Positions 32,615 to 44,007 are shown, numbered from the stretch's first letter. The stretch: DNA of 64,000 nucleotides from Limnephilus marmoratus (GCA_917880885.1 OU862908.1:8964501-9028500); one strand, 5' to 3'. Made by a program: numbers and translations. Notes: a model not told the origin generated them from the letters alone.

Positions 32615-33170
32615 CACAGTCAACAAACATGAAGATGTGGAATCAAACAAACATGAAGGTGAGGAAATCAAAAAACACTAAGATGAAGAAATCAACAAAC
32701 ATAATATGTAGTCTATAAAGACGAAGAAGATGAAATCAATAAACACGAAGATTCACAGTCCTCCTCGCTGAGAATTCCTGTTCCAAGACGGACTATAGGT
32801 AGTCGTGTTGGTTTGTCAAGACGCAGTACGTCATACAAGCTATAAGGTAAATTAAATTAAATTATAACATGGTCATATTACCTACCTACCTATTAGGTAA
32901 GTCCTTAGAATTTCATTAGCTAATTTCGCCTGAGATGTGACGGTTTTTAAAACTTAACTAATGAATGATTGAGTAATAAAATAATATTATTAAAATGTTT
33001 TCTTTTCCTTATAGGGTTGCCTCATTCAAGATGTGAAGAAATCAGAAAACAATCGAGTTCTATAAAATTGTCATCACTGTCAGTAGGAAAAAACAAGACT
33101 GAATATTCTCAGATTAATAACAAAATAAAGAAAATAATAATTGGAAAATATCCTCTTCGAAAAGTTTAGA
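32615..33170 (+). pseudogene. unidentified coding-like remnant with repeated N-K-H-E motif
   Basis: 32615-32760 is an imperfect tandem array of about 24 bp; one frame reads VNKHEDVESNKHEGEEIKKH. It is followed by SSSLRIPVPRRTIGSR. An AG|GTAAAT donor-like site (32847) and a CTTATAG acceptor-like site (33015) surround a possible intron. A 51-residue basic tail ending KYPLRKV then stops at 33167-33169. A stop codon lies directly before the donor and another inside the array, so the model is not intact. No family recognised. Confidence 0.3.
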
Positions 33171-33309
33171 AATCTCTTTATAACAGTCATCTGACTGAGT
33201 TGATTTTGAAGTATTATAAAAAAAATGTAGATCTAAACAAACCCATTTAAAACACAATAGGAACTGACATTTTGACGCAATTTCCTTTTAAAGATGACGA
33301 AAGGAAATA

Positions 33310-34149
33310 GGCCACTTGCATGGATTTCATAACGACTTGGAAAAAATCGTGTGGATAGATCTTTTTACTAAGATTACGAAAATGTTAGTAAAATTTTGTA
33401 GAAATGTACAGTTTTTTTTTATTTTTAAATACATAAATCCATTATTTGGGACCGTAACGTCACTACATGAAAATGTCCCGTCTCCGAAAATGTTCCTATT
33501 AATTTTGTAAAATTCCACACTGATTTAATTTTTTTATATGGCATCACTTTGATTTCAGGCGAATTTTTTAATTCGTTCACTAGATTTAATGTTTGTTCTC
33601 TGCGAACCTATCATTTGGTTTGAATTTTTGACAGATGTTTTGAAATTTGTGAAGAGAACCCCGTACAATTTAGATGTCGGTACGTGTTTTAGAGGTATAA
33701 TGGTTATGGTGCTGATTTTATCAAAATCAAATTTTATAATATTCTTATTATTATTATAATTTACAAGTACAAGTGTATTACATTGGATTTATTAATATAG
33801 ACGTTGTAATCTATTATAATGATTTATGATGAATAAGATAGATCAAGGAAAAAAATATTTATGAGATGTAATATTTTTGGTATGCCTCGTTATTCTTCTG
33901 TGCCATTCGTGTGGAAAACGTTCTTTTTTTTAAAATGATTTTCGGCTATGTAATTATTGTTTTTTCTCACCTATAAAATTATGTCCCGTCTTTCCGGTTT
34001 ATAAAAAATGGTCTGATTTTTCGGATTGAAATTTTCAAAAAATCCCCAGGGTTTCAAAAATACGATTAAAAAAATAATAATAATACAGAATGTCCTAGAA
34101 TATTTTCCTAAACCGGAAAATTTTTTTAAAAAATGTGATGCAAGTGGCC
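33310..34149 (+). mobile_element. TA-target non-autonomous transposon, copy 1 (840 bp)
   Basis: TA flanks both ends (33308-33309 and 34150-34151). The termini GGCCACTTGCATG and, reversed, GGCCACTTGCATC form 12-bp inverted repeats. Internal blocks (GGATAGATCTTTTTACTAAG, TCCGGTTTATAAAAAATGG) are shared with copies 34860-35632 (inverted) and 49503-50504. A TA duplication fits the Tc1/mariner superfamily; no transposase. Confidence 0.85.
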
Positions 34150-34231
34150 TATTGTCTAAACGAATTTGATGACTTCACACAATTCAGATCTCTCGACAGA
34201 ACGAGATGCATTATTTATATTACATTATTAT

Positions 34232-34312
34232 GTATTATAAGGGTGTCCTAAAATGAACACCCTTATAATACATATTAATGTATTATAAGGGTGTTCATTT
34301 TAGAACACTATT
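34232..34312. repeat. palindromic ATTATAAGGGTGT repeat
   Basis: ATTATAAGGGTGTCCTAAAA, its inverse TTTTAGGACACCC-like partner and a third direct copy (ATTATAAGGGTGTTCATTTT) follow each other within 80 bp. Probably the decayed left end of the MITE that follows, or an independent small inverted repeat. Confidence 0.4.
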
Positions 34313-34315
34313 GGA

Positions 34316-34416
34316 AGGGGGAGTGGGGGGGGGGGGGGGGGGAGGGAGGAGGGGGGGGGGGGGGGGGAGGTTAAAATTACAAAAAGTGGGTCAGTGTGTA
34401 GTATGGGTACGTTCCC
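34316..34416. mobile_element. PIF/Harbinger-like MITE, copy 3, left end lost
   Basis: The G runs (34327-34368) and the right end AGTATGGGTACGTTCCC followed by TTA match the copies at 15709 and 28825. The left terminal repeat is absent. Confidence 0.7.
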
Positions 34417-34859
34417 TTAAATATGGTATTTAAAATTCCACTGTGTAAAACTAGGCTTGCGCAAAGACGTGCGTTTTTTATTACACCATAAATTTATAAT
34501 GCACTCGACTACAGAAATTAAAATATATCAACTATGTACAGCTTAATAAAATAACTCAATAAAATAATAACAAAAATGTAATAAGGTCTTGGATAAATAC
34601 CAATAATCCAAATATTTACATGCTATAACAACTGATCTGCTGTAACATCTGACCTGTTGTAACTTAACGTTTTTTTAAATATTTATTAACATATCTTTTG
34701 ATTTGTAATTCCGTTAACACTGATTTTATTTTTTATTCGTTTTTTAATAATATATATGTATGATGCCATATTATGCAGATTATTATATTATATGTAGGTA
34801 TATATTTTCTGTCTAATTACATTCTATTTTTTCTTTTTAAATCTTTAATCTGTATAATA
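34417..34859. other. no recognisable feature
   Basis: AT-rich spacer between the two inverted TA-target elements; no gene. Confidence 0.35.
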
Positions 34860-35632
34860 GGTCACTTGCATCACATTTTTTAAATATTTTTTTCCGGTTT
34901 AGGCAAATATATATTTTTAAATCGTATTTTTGAAACCCTGGCGATTTTTTGAAAATTTCAATCCGAAAAATCAGACCATTTTTTATAAACCGGAAATACG
35001 GGACATAATTTTATGGGTGCGAAAAACGATAATTACATAGCCGAAAATCATTTAAAAAAAGAAGATTTTTCACACGAATGGCACAGGAAAATAACGAGGC
35101 ATACTAAAAATATTACATCTCATAAACATTTGTTCCCCTGATCCATCTTATTGATCATTAATTATTATAATAAATATACTTGCATTTGTAAATTATTATA
35201 ATAATAATATGTTACAAAATTTGATTTTGTTAAAATCAGTACCATTACCATTACACTTCTAAAACAGGTACAGAAGAATATACGGGGTTCTCTTCGTAAC
35301 ATCTGTCAAAACGTCAAACCAAATAATAAATTTGCAGAGAATAAACAATAAATCTAGTGAATGTTAAATGTCAAATTCAAAAATTCGCCAGAAATCAAAG
35401 TGTTACCATATAAAAAAATAAATCAGTGTGGAATTTTACAAAATTAATAGAACATTATCGGAGACGGGACATTTTCATGTAGTGACGTCACGAGCCCAAA
35501 TAATGGATTTAGTTATTTAAAAAAAAAAACTGTACATTTCTAAACATTTTTACTAACATTTTCGTAATCTTAGTAAAAAAAATCTATCCACACGATTTCT
35601 TCCAAGTCGTTATGAAATCCATGCAAGTGGCC
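34860..35632 (-). mobile_element. TA-target non-autonomous transposon, copy 2 (inverted, 773 bp)
   Basis: Inverted relative to 33310-34149 and collinear with it throughout. The termini are GGTCACTTGCATC and ATGCAAGTGGCC. The right flanking TA is mutated, so the TSD is not exact. Confidence 0.8.
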
Positions 35633-35799
35633 TGTTTTATTAATCTTCCCTTTTTCACCTTTTATATAAAAAAGCTTATATTGTAATGTATGTACATGTA
35701 CACCATGTATGTTAAAAAATATTATTAATAAAAATAATAATAAAAAATAAACCACTGTTTAGAAAAGAGAAAACATCACTTTGATTATGTTTGTAACCA

Positions 35800-36055
35800 A
35801 AATAGACCACCATTCAAAATCGCAACGTTGCGTTATTTAAAATGGCAATAGCTTTGTTGACTAGATTTGATAATACCCAGTAATTCCCAGCCTTTCTCTA
35901 CCTCATCTTCAACCTCTCCCCACTTCCCTCAGTGTTACGACACACTCAACTTTGGTCCTGCCATAGTCCCATAGGGATTGGTTTATTTATGTCCCACGGG
36001 CTCCTGCCAGAAAGTTGGGAATCTTGTACTTGATTCACATAAAATGTGGTTCTTT
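35800..36055. repeat. interspersed repeat, family S, copy
   Basis: Shares GACCACCATTCAAAATCGCAA, TTCCCAGCCTTTC and CTGCCATAGTCCCA with 7905-8165. Ends near an ACATAAAATGTGG stretch. No coding capacity. Confidence 0.55.
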
Positions 36056-36239
36056 TATTTTTATTTTAGTTTAGTTTATTAGGGAAACAAACAGATATAC
36101 ACATTTTGTTAAAGTAATTACATGTTACATGGTTGCGTAAACCAGCAGAGTTTCCGCATAAAATTCATAATAGACACAGAAAAACATAGGATGGTATATG
36201 TAAGTTTCGCCAATCATATACATCAAATTATGAACAAAG

Positions 36240-36924
36240 GTATGAAAACACTAGGCTCCGTATTAAGAACAACTTAAAACTTTAATTCCATAGAAGTCAT
36301 TAAACTATTATACATATGTATCTCTAGTTAGAAGCCAAATTGAATATAACTCGGTAGTTTGGTCTCCATCTTACAAAATTCACGTTAATAATATTGAGCG
36401 AATACAAAAAAAATCTGCGTTTTATAAATTTTAAATTAAATATCCTACTAGAAGACTTAAAATATAATCTATTACTAGATATTCTAAAAATACACACACT
36501 AGAAGACAGAGGTAAAATAAACGACTTAACATTTTTATTCAAAATACTTAATTCCACTGTTGCGAACTCCTACAACTCATAAACTTACGAATACCGACAG
36601 TAACCACACGACAAAATACACTATTCTACTGTAGCATTCACAAGCGGAACTACATTGCCCACTCTCCGATACAACGATTTCACACTATAGGGAATTAGTA
36701 CTTAGGTGATGTTGACATATTTAACATCAACTTGTCGAATTTTGTGGATCTTGTAAAAAACTTATTCCAAAACTATTCCTAAACATATCCGTATTTTTGT
36801 AAACTTATCAAATCTCTGTATTTTTATCTGTCTAAAAATCATCTGTCATGAATTAATTGTACTACCAAACATGTGAAATCCCCCTGGGCGTTGAATAAAT
36901 AAAAAAAAATAAAAAAAATAATAA
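36240..36924 (+). mobile_element. LINE 3' region with ORF2 C-terminal remnant (Jockey/CR1-like)
   Basis: A forward frame near 36335 gives SQIEYNSVVWSPSYKIHVNN followed by IERIQKK, the conserved post-RT block. Frameshifts follow. The segment ends with GTTGAATAAATAAAAAAAAA, a polyadenylation signal and tail. The 5' part, including RT, is missing. Upstream, 36060-36130 may be the 3' tail of another reverse-oriented LINE. Confidence 0.7.
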
Positions 36925-37384
36925 ACATAAAGTAGTAGAAAAAATGAAAAGACACAAATTAAATTACATAAGATACATAATGTTAAATGTCGTAACTTTT
37001 GTCTATATAAAATTTACAATTGCTTAAGTCCTAACTATTTTGTTCGAGATAACCACGTCAAAGTCACTCAATTCTATCGCTCGGATGGCCTTGAAATTCT
37101 TTCAATTTTCTTAGTCAAAATAAAGAATTCGCCAATCCTCATGGGTAGAACATATGAATGGGTTTTAGAACCATATAAATTATGTTAATGTATGGAGAAG
37201 TTGGCGTACGTGAATGGGTAAAGGTACACGCGTGTAAAAATTCACCAATTTCGACGTGACGCATTTTATTCATGGGAGATCTAATGTCTGACGTAGTTCG
37301 ATAGTCCAGGTGTGTCATTATTATTGTTATTTAGCGGCTACGGGTACAGCCAAGTGGCTCGCTACGTTGGGTGACTTAGCAGGG
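36925..37384. other. no recognisable feature
   Basis: No domain or repeat copy apparent. Confidence 0.3.
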
Positions 37385-37712
37385 GTGCCGGTTTCACGGG
37401 TTGAGGTTTGTCAGAGTCTCGGCCCACCTGCTGGTGGATCGGGGGAGACTGGTTGAGGGAGGCCTTTTGACCTCTCCAGCCGTACTCTCTCGACCCATCG
37501 CCTTGCACCGCAGTTGGAGGGATTGATTCATACGTCCGTCACTCCTGGACACACTGACACCCAGATTCCTACCCACCACACCCTTCATACCCTTTCCTTC
37601 TCAGATATTCGTCTCCTTCCTTTCTTTAAAAAGACTCTCCACACAGCATTCCCAAGATGACATAGGCCCTGATGAAAATTAATTTCCTCCTGTAATGTAA
37701 AAAAAAAAAAGT
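37385..37712 (+). repeat. SINE-like family R, forward copy
   Basis: Inverted relative to 23128-23485 and 45195-45790. Conserved GGTTGAGGGAGGCC, CATACGTCCGTCACTCCTGG and ACAGCATTCCC blocks; ends TGTAATGTAAAAAAAAAAA, a poly(A)-type tail. Confidence 0.7.
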
Positions 37713-37779
37713 TTTAAAGTTATGCCAAACATTAGCGTCAGCAGCTTACGGAAAATAGTGTCAGAATAGTAGATTAATA

Positions 37780-37888
37780 GATCAAGGTATATGACGAAGA
37801 TAGCCAATGGGGGTATGTTGTGAGGCTGAGGTGGTCAGGCAAGGGACGAGATGTGGAAAGAAGAAGGTTGGGTTCCTGGCTCTTCAGA
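37780..37888. repeat. interspersed repeat, family S, fragment
   Basis: GGGTATGTTGTGAGGCTGAGG and GAAGAAGGTTGGG match 7905-8165 in reverse orientation. Directly abuts the Helitron at 37889, which lacks its own 5' end. Confidence 0.45.
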
Positions 37889-38631
37889 TGTGTCGCACTC
37901 CTCCGAAACGGCTCAACCGATTTTTATGAAATTTTTTATGTATATTTTGTAGGTATGAGAATAGGTTTTTAAGTATAGATGATACCGCTAGATCGGCTAG
38001 ATGAATTAGGGTGTCAATCCAGCAAAAAAATCTTTTTTTTTGACAATTTTTTTTTATTTGACATAAAAAATACCAATAATCCCAAATTTTAACTCTCCTA
38101 CCCCCACCCTCCAATTTTTTTATCGCGATTTTATTATTTTTGTATGAACAAATTTAACCATCTTTCGTATTTCCAACTGAACAAAATTATTTATGTTGTT
38201 GATGAATGTTGTTGTTGTTGTTGATGAATGACAGATGGCGCTAACTAACTTTCATCCACACATGCGCAAGACATTCACGAGAAGCGTCGCGTCATTTTGA
38301 TATTTCATTCGGCATCATGTTCTCGCGTGGGCAAACCATCGAGCTTATTTATGTTGGCTAAAGACGGACTGACAAAAAATATCGAACACTCAATTGCTCT
38401 TCGAAATTCAAATTGATTTTCTTTAGTTGATTTTCCTACTTGGTGTTGTTTTTTCCTAGTTGGTGTTTTTTTTGTTTTTATCGGCGGTCATCATCTACGA
38501 CGCTCCATTCCTCTTTCTTATCAGATCCCGTCCCCACACACTTACAATACATTCGTTATTTGTTATTTAACAACCAAAATATTCACTAGAAATAATTTAT
38601 ATGGCAGAACAACGTTTGTCGGGTCAGCTAG
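37889..38631 (+). mobile_element. Helitron, 5'-truncated
   Basis: Begins inside the family (GTCGCACTCCTCCGAAACGG) and ends TTTGTCGGGTCAGCTAG before T at 38631. Collinear with 26228 onward, including the (TTG)n tract (38205-38222). It contains an about 140-bp extra segment (37970-38120) absent from that copy. No Rep/helicase coding. Confidence 0.75.
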
Positions 38632-38975
38632 TATATTATAAAAGAAAGTAAAAAAACGTGCGTCCCGCAAAAATTCTGAAACGAGTCCCGGTACGATAAA
38701 GGGAGTTATATGGTGTGGTAGATCTCTATCCCCCCTCCAGGATGACGGTTCACGTTTTTACCTAAAAGGAGTGCTTTTGAAGATTCCCACGCGTGAAATT
38801 TCTAAAACATTCTTCCGAAAAGTTCTAGAAGGTTTGATAGAGCTCTAGAAAGTTCTGGAAGGAGTGGCGGAGTATGTCATGGAATGTTCGGGAATAGGGA
38901 ATCGGGAACATTATTGTGAAACATTTCAGAACACTCTCGAATGTTTTCCTGAGCAAAGCCCGGTAACCCAGCTAG
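38632..38975 (+). mobile_element. second Helitron 3' end
   Basis: Ends AAGCCCGGTAACCCAGCTAG before T (38972-38975). Repeated TTCTAGAA/GTTCTGGAA-type words (38810-38870) precede it, as seen in insect Helitrons. The 5' end is not distinct; it directly follows the previous Helitron. Confidence 0.5.
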
Positions 38976-39102
38976 TTGACAATAAGTAGTTGACAATAAA
39001 TGGGCAATGATATTGGATACAGCTCTCGTTAGTTGGGTCACCCAGGTTCCACGTCTGAAGACCATCGGTGGATAAAAAACCGTATGGTCAAATCAACCAA
39101 AG

Positions 39103-39545
39103 CTTCATTGAAATGAGTTAGGACAGCGCAAAGAAGAAGAAGAAGATTTGTTAGAGACATACAGCTTTTACATAAAATATAGAGATACATATAAGTCACA
39201 TATACAAAGTTAAATTAAGCTAAGCCAAAAAGGTCTCCTATATTAAAGTTACTTGGAGATGGATCTCTCAGCAGTTGGAAGCAGTTGCAGGACTCTTGTG
39301 CTCTATCCACAAAAAAACCAAGAACTTCATTGAAATGAGTTAGGACAGCGCAACGAAGAAGAAGAATTGTTAGAGACATACAGCTTATACATAAAATATG
39401 GAGATACATATAAATCATATATACAAAGTTAAATTAAGTTAAGCCAAAAAGGTCTCCTATGTTAAAGTTACTTGGAGATGGATCTCAGCAGTTGGAAGCA
39501 GTTGCAGGACTCTTGTGCTCTATCCACAAAAAAACCAAGAACTTT
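39103..39545 (+). repeat. 222-bp tandem duplication carrying an RTE 3' tail
   Basis: Two units (39103-39324 and 39325-39545), nearly identical. Each starts CTTCATTGAAATGAGTTAGG and GACAGCGCAAAGAAGAAG, which matches the 3' end of the RTE at 18850-18879. The remaining about 175 bp (GTTAGAGACATACAGCTT onward) is not RTE. So an RTE 3' terminus plus adjacent flank was duplicated. Confidence 0.75.
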
Positions 39546-39891
39546 GCTTCCAACGCTAGCCTTGAGTTGATTTTTTAGCCGCGTCTGGATTTGGCCATTG
39601 ATATGCCACAGCATGCTGCACAATTACCTATATCCGTACCCGATGAGAACATCCTGTCACATGATTCGGTTTTTCCATTTCAAATCATTAATTTAATGAT
39701 TTTATCCCACGAATAAAATAATACAACAAACAATCAAATAAGACCACCTAATCGAATGCCATTTAGATGTCATTGTGTTCCTTCCTTTGTCATATTTTCT
39801 TTTTCTTATATTTATTATTCAAGTTTTCCTTATATTTCCTTAAAACTATCCGATATATTACCCAAAGCTATTTCTAGTCAGTTAACCCCTC
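39546..39891. other. no recognisable feature
   Basis: No gene or repeat. Confidence 0.3.
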
Positions 39892-39895
39892 AGGT

Positions 39896-40376
39896 CTATT
39901 TTGTCAGAGGATAAAATATTTCCGCTTTGAAAATCCAAATAATGGAATATTTCTGAACGTGTACGAAACATTAAAAACTGTTTTAGAAAGGTGAAATAAA
40001 TATGCAAACATAATTTTTTTTACAAATGGCACACCTTACGTTTTTTCTAACTAAAATTACCGATAAGAAAAAATAAATAAAAACACACACACATATTTTA
40101 TTAGGCAAATGTATTGGAAATGATATCGTCAACTCACTTTTTTATCGTTTCAAAATAATTAATAAAAATTACCAGAGTTTAAGTTTTTTATAAATTTCGA
40201 TCGGAAACTTTGATTTAATGAAAGTGTACATTTAAATTATTTTGCGGTTAACTTTTAGATTTTAGTATAAATTGTGGTGTTAATCATATTTCCAACCTTG
40301 ATAGTTAGGGAGACACGATGATATCTATGAGACCTATATGAGTTGTTCCAAAAAGCGAACAAATTAGCCTGAGGGG
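39896..40376. mobile_element. piggyBac-like miniature element, 481 bp, intact ends
   Basis: TTAA on both sides (39892-39895 and 40377-40380). The termini CCCCTCAGG are perfect inverted repeats. Inverted relative to the copies at 4653, 47470 and 55655. No transposase. Confidence 0.85.
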
Positions 40377-40380
40377 TTAA

Positions 40381-41520
40381 TGCTTTTGACATTTTATTGT
40401 CCTTTTCGAAATCAGTTTATTCCCACTCATTGGTAGAGAATAGGTATTACATTATGAATTTATTGATTTTGCATAATAATATCATATAAACAAGGAAACT
40501 AGTAGAAAAAAGGACTTTAAGAAAGGAGTAAAAAAGTGGTATCTTCATTTCAGGAATGATAATAAGAGACTAAAGAAAACTTAGATATGCGAAGTACTCG
40601 GATACGCAGCCTAGTAGCTTCATTTCAAACCATTTATTCTAAAATCTGTTTTATTTTTGTAAATGGGGAGATATCCCAAGAAGGCAATTGACTTAAACAG
40701 TTATAACATTGCAGAGCAATTAGGAAAAACCTGCAATTAGTAGTAGATAATCAATATTTTGAAAACATTATATTTGAATTTAAAATGCGTTTATGATAAA
40801 CGATAATGTTGACACTGTCGATTGCATTGTCTTAAGCTGCCACTTGGCTGGCTATCAACAAAAAAGCTGAAACTGATTTGCATTGTAAAAAAGTGTTTGG
40901 ATACAAATACGCTTACAATGTACACCGAGAAAACTAAATACGTCACATCAAACATAATGTTACATAAAAGTATTTGTAACAAGGTATGTGCACCCACACA
41001 CTTTATTTATGGTCTCGGTGTGTGGTACCTCTAGGTTATATTGTGAGCCCTGCAATATTTTGGAATGCAACAGTTGTGGATCCTGCACAGATTGAAATCA
41101 GCAGATTTGAAAAGAAAGCACTCCAGTCTTGGTTGAGCAGCCGAGAGCCTTGGGCGGTCCTCTCGACCGCAACACGGCGGATCCTTTTTTAAGATCGCTA
41201 CGATCCTGATTGCGAACCTTGGGCGTAATAATCGCCATCTCGGGAGCTGACTGGAAATCATCCTGAAGGGATGATTGGCATCTAGAATCATCGCCTCTCC
41301 TGCTTCTGGAGAGTCCTTTTGGCTGGGAGCCAATTCTCTAGAGTCCTGTCTTTCTCACGATGTGAGATTCGTTCCACAAAAGGAGATTTCATCATGCGTC
41401 ATTTCGATTTACCACGGTATCAACATGAACTATTTAAGCCTAAGCAAGCCCTTGCCATATAGCCTTAGTTTTCTGGATGTCATTTTAGTTTAATATATTT
41501 TTGAATTTCTATGCCTATAC
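40381..41520. other. no confirmed gene; weak coding-like traces
   Basis: A forward frame at 40865-40960 reads LDTNTLTMYTEKTKYVTSNI, which weakly resembles the post-YADD block of a LINE RT (N-x-L-x-x-N-x-x-K-T-K). A 100-codon reverse frame at 41031-41333 is GC-richer than its surroundings but has no recognisable domain. I would not call either a gene. Confidence 0.3.
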
Positions 41521-42084
41521 TTTACATCTGCCACACGAGTCAATCTTGCTCAAAGTAATCTATTATGTTTATTATTGCCACCTCATCACCGGTAAATATT
41601 ACATTTGAGCTTCACGACGATGCCTCTGTTAGAATATTCACATGTTTGAATTTCGATTAAGAGGGTGTGAATAGTACCTAAGCACAGCAGCCAACAGCCA
41701 TAAAAATATTATTATAGAATGGCAACACTGACATTCCAGCTCATTCTACCGGTCGCTGTCAGAATAGAAATTTATCAAAAATCATTCTTGATTATTCGTT
41801 GGTTCTGGCTGCTGTGTGCGAAGGTTACTATCCTCATAGTTCAACCCACGGTTTAAATTTTATTGTCGCATTATAATTTACCAAATCTTAAATATATCGG
41901 AGTCAGATAATTATTCGACTTATTATTGAAAAGAAACCCGTGACATTCTCATATAACATAGGGGATTGGCGTGTGAGTATACTATCCCCATCCACCTTTA
42001 TAAGGGTATAACCAGAGAAAACCAGAAATATGTCATTTTTGAATAAGATTTTAGACGTATGGACTCTTTTTCATAAAAAATTAT
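41521..42084. other. no recognisable feature
   Basis: No gene, repeat or inverted structure noted. Confidence 0.3.
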
Positions 42085-42152
42085 AAAATCCCTCTCCTTC
42101 CTCTCTTCCTCTTACTCGCCCGCTTCCCCGTACCGCGGACCCCCCTACCGAG

Positions 42153-44007
42153 GGCTAAAGTTCGGTTTTTGGGGGAAATTCCTAAAAAATAAAACTAGTT
42201 ATTTTTATACTAATTATGGGCCGGAAAAACCGAATCTGAAAGAATTAGGCGGCGGAAAGCAATATTAACAAAGTTACACGACTTTAAAATTTTTTATACA
42301 CATACAGGAAAATAGCCATTTTGGAAGTATTCTGATTCCTACAAAATCAAACTAATAGTTATTTTTATACTAACTTTGGGCCGGGGAATCCGAATCTGAA
42401 AGAATTAGGCGGCGGCAAGCAATATTAACTGAATTACACGACTTTAAAATTTTCCATCGTGCACATGAAAATATTCATTTCGCAAGCTGATTTTGACTTG
42501 ACACACGTAGTACAAAGACCATAGAAAACAAGATAACATAGATGTTTTTACCACACAAAATTAAGTGTTGCCATTAACCAGTAATATCAATAACGTAAAA
42601 TAAAATGTTTATATTTTAAGTACTTATTTTTTATAAATTTTACTCACTTTTGTATCACAAACCATGTTACACAAACCTAGCGTAGCCGTTAAACTACTTG
42701 AAAACAGGGATGTTTTTTAAAATTGACGCGAGCAGGCGGTATAAAGGGGCACAAACCATGTTACACAAACCTAGCGTTAGGTTAGGTTAGGTTAGGTTAG
42801 GGACGTGAGCAGGCGGTATAAAGGGGCACAAACCATGTTACACAAACCTAGCGTAGCCGCTAAACTACTTGAAAACGTAGGCTGTTTTTTTTAAATTGAC
42901 GCGAGCAGGCGGTATAAAGGGGCACAAACCATGTTACACAAACCTAGCGTAGCCGCTAAACTACTTGAAAACGTAGGCTGTTTTTTTAAATTGACGCGAG
43001 CAGGCGGTATAAAGGGGCACAAACTATGTTACACAAACCTAGCGTAGCCGCTAAACTACTTGAAAACGTAGGCTGTTTTTTTAAATTGACGCGAGCAGGC
43101 GGTATAAAGGGGCACAAACCATGTTACACAAACCTAGCGTAGCCGCTAAACTACTCGAAAACGTAGGCTGTTTTTTTAAATTGACGCGAGCAGGCGGTAT
43201 AAAGGGGCACAAACCATGTTACACAAACCTAGCGTAGCCGCTAAACTACTTGAAAACGTAGGCTGTTTTTTTAAATTGACGCGAGCAGGCGGTATAAAGG
43301 GGCACAAACCATGTTACACAAACCTAGCGTTAGGTTAGGTTAGGTTAGGGACGTGAGCAGGCGGTATAAAGGGGCACAAACCATGTTACACAAACCTCGC
43401 GTAGCCGTTAAACTACTTGAAAACAGGGATGTTTTTTAAAATTGACGCGAGCAGGCGGTATAAAGGGGTACAAACCATGTTACACAAACCTAGCGTTAGG
43501 TTAGGTTTGGTTACGCATTTTTAAGACTACGAATTTTCATACTTTTGGTTTAAGAATACGGCCGTTGAGATAGTTGGGATTAATATTTTTGAGAGCTGGT
43601 AACACTGCTGGCACATGTTTTCGTAGATTTCTTGTTTATCTATGATTTTGTACTGAATGAGTCAAATTCAGCTACCGAAATGAATATTTTCATGTTTTGT
43701 GTGTATTGAAAATTTTAAAGTCGTGTAATTCAGTTAATATTGCTTGCCGCCGCCTAATTCTTTCAGATTCGGATTCCTCGGCCCAAAGTTAGTATAAAAA
43801 TAACTATTAGTTTGATTTTGTAGGAATCAGAATACTTCCAAAATGGCTATTTTCCTGTACGCGTATAAAAAATTTTAAAGTCGTGTAACTCAGTTAATAT
43901 TGCTTTCCGCCGCCTAATTCTTTCAGATTCGGTTTTTCCGGCCCATAATTAGTATAAAAATAACTAGTTTTATTTTTTAGGAATTTCCCCCAAAAACCGA
44001 ATTTATT
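42153..44007. mobile_element. foldback (long-TIR) transposon, 1855 bp
   Basis: A 10-bp TSD, CCCTACCGAG, is exact (42143-42152 and 44008-44017). Arms of about 340 bp (42153-42490 and 43667-44007) are inverted repeats, sharing TTCGGTTTTTGGGGGAAATT at the tips. Each arm contains two copies of a roughly 155-bp unit (GGCGGCGGAAAGCAATATTA). The centre is a 95-bp minisatellite. Long, internally repetitive arms with a 9-10 bp TSD fit foldback or Mutator-like elements. No transposase frame. Confidence 0.88.
42656..43515 (+). repeat. 95-bp minisatellite with telomere-like TTAGG tracts
   Basis: Unit starts at 42656, 42750, 42827, 42923, 43018, 43113, 43208, 43303, 43375 and 43469 (the last partial). 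Full units are 94-96 bp: CACAAACCATGTTACACAAA ... AGGCGGTATAAAGGGG. Two shortened units (77 and 72 bp) replace the middle with (TTAGG)5 at 42777-42801 and (TTAGG)4 at 43330-43349; a third tract of two lies at 43497. Central units are almost identical, which suggests recent expansion or homogenisation. Confidence 0.93.

Noticed and set aside
41031..41333. A 100-codon reverse frame in a GC-richer stretch
   Set aside because: No domain, no start-site support and no repeat relationship, so there is not enough evidence for a gene.
42777..42801. (TTAGG)5 as a true chromosome end
   Set aside because: It lies inside a tandem unit of an internal mobile element with a target duplication, and ordinary sequence follows for more than 20 kb.
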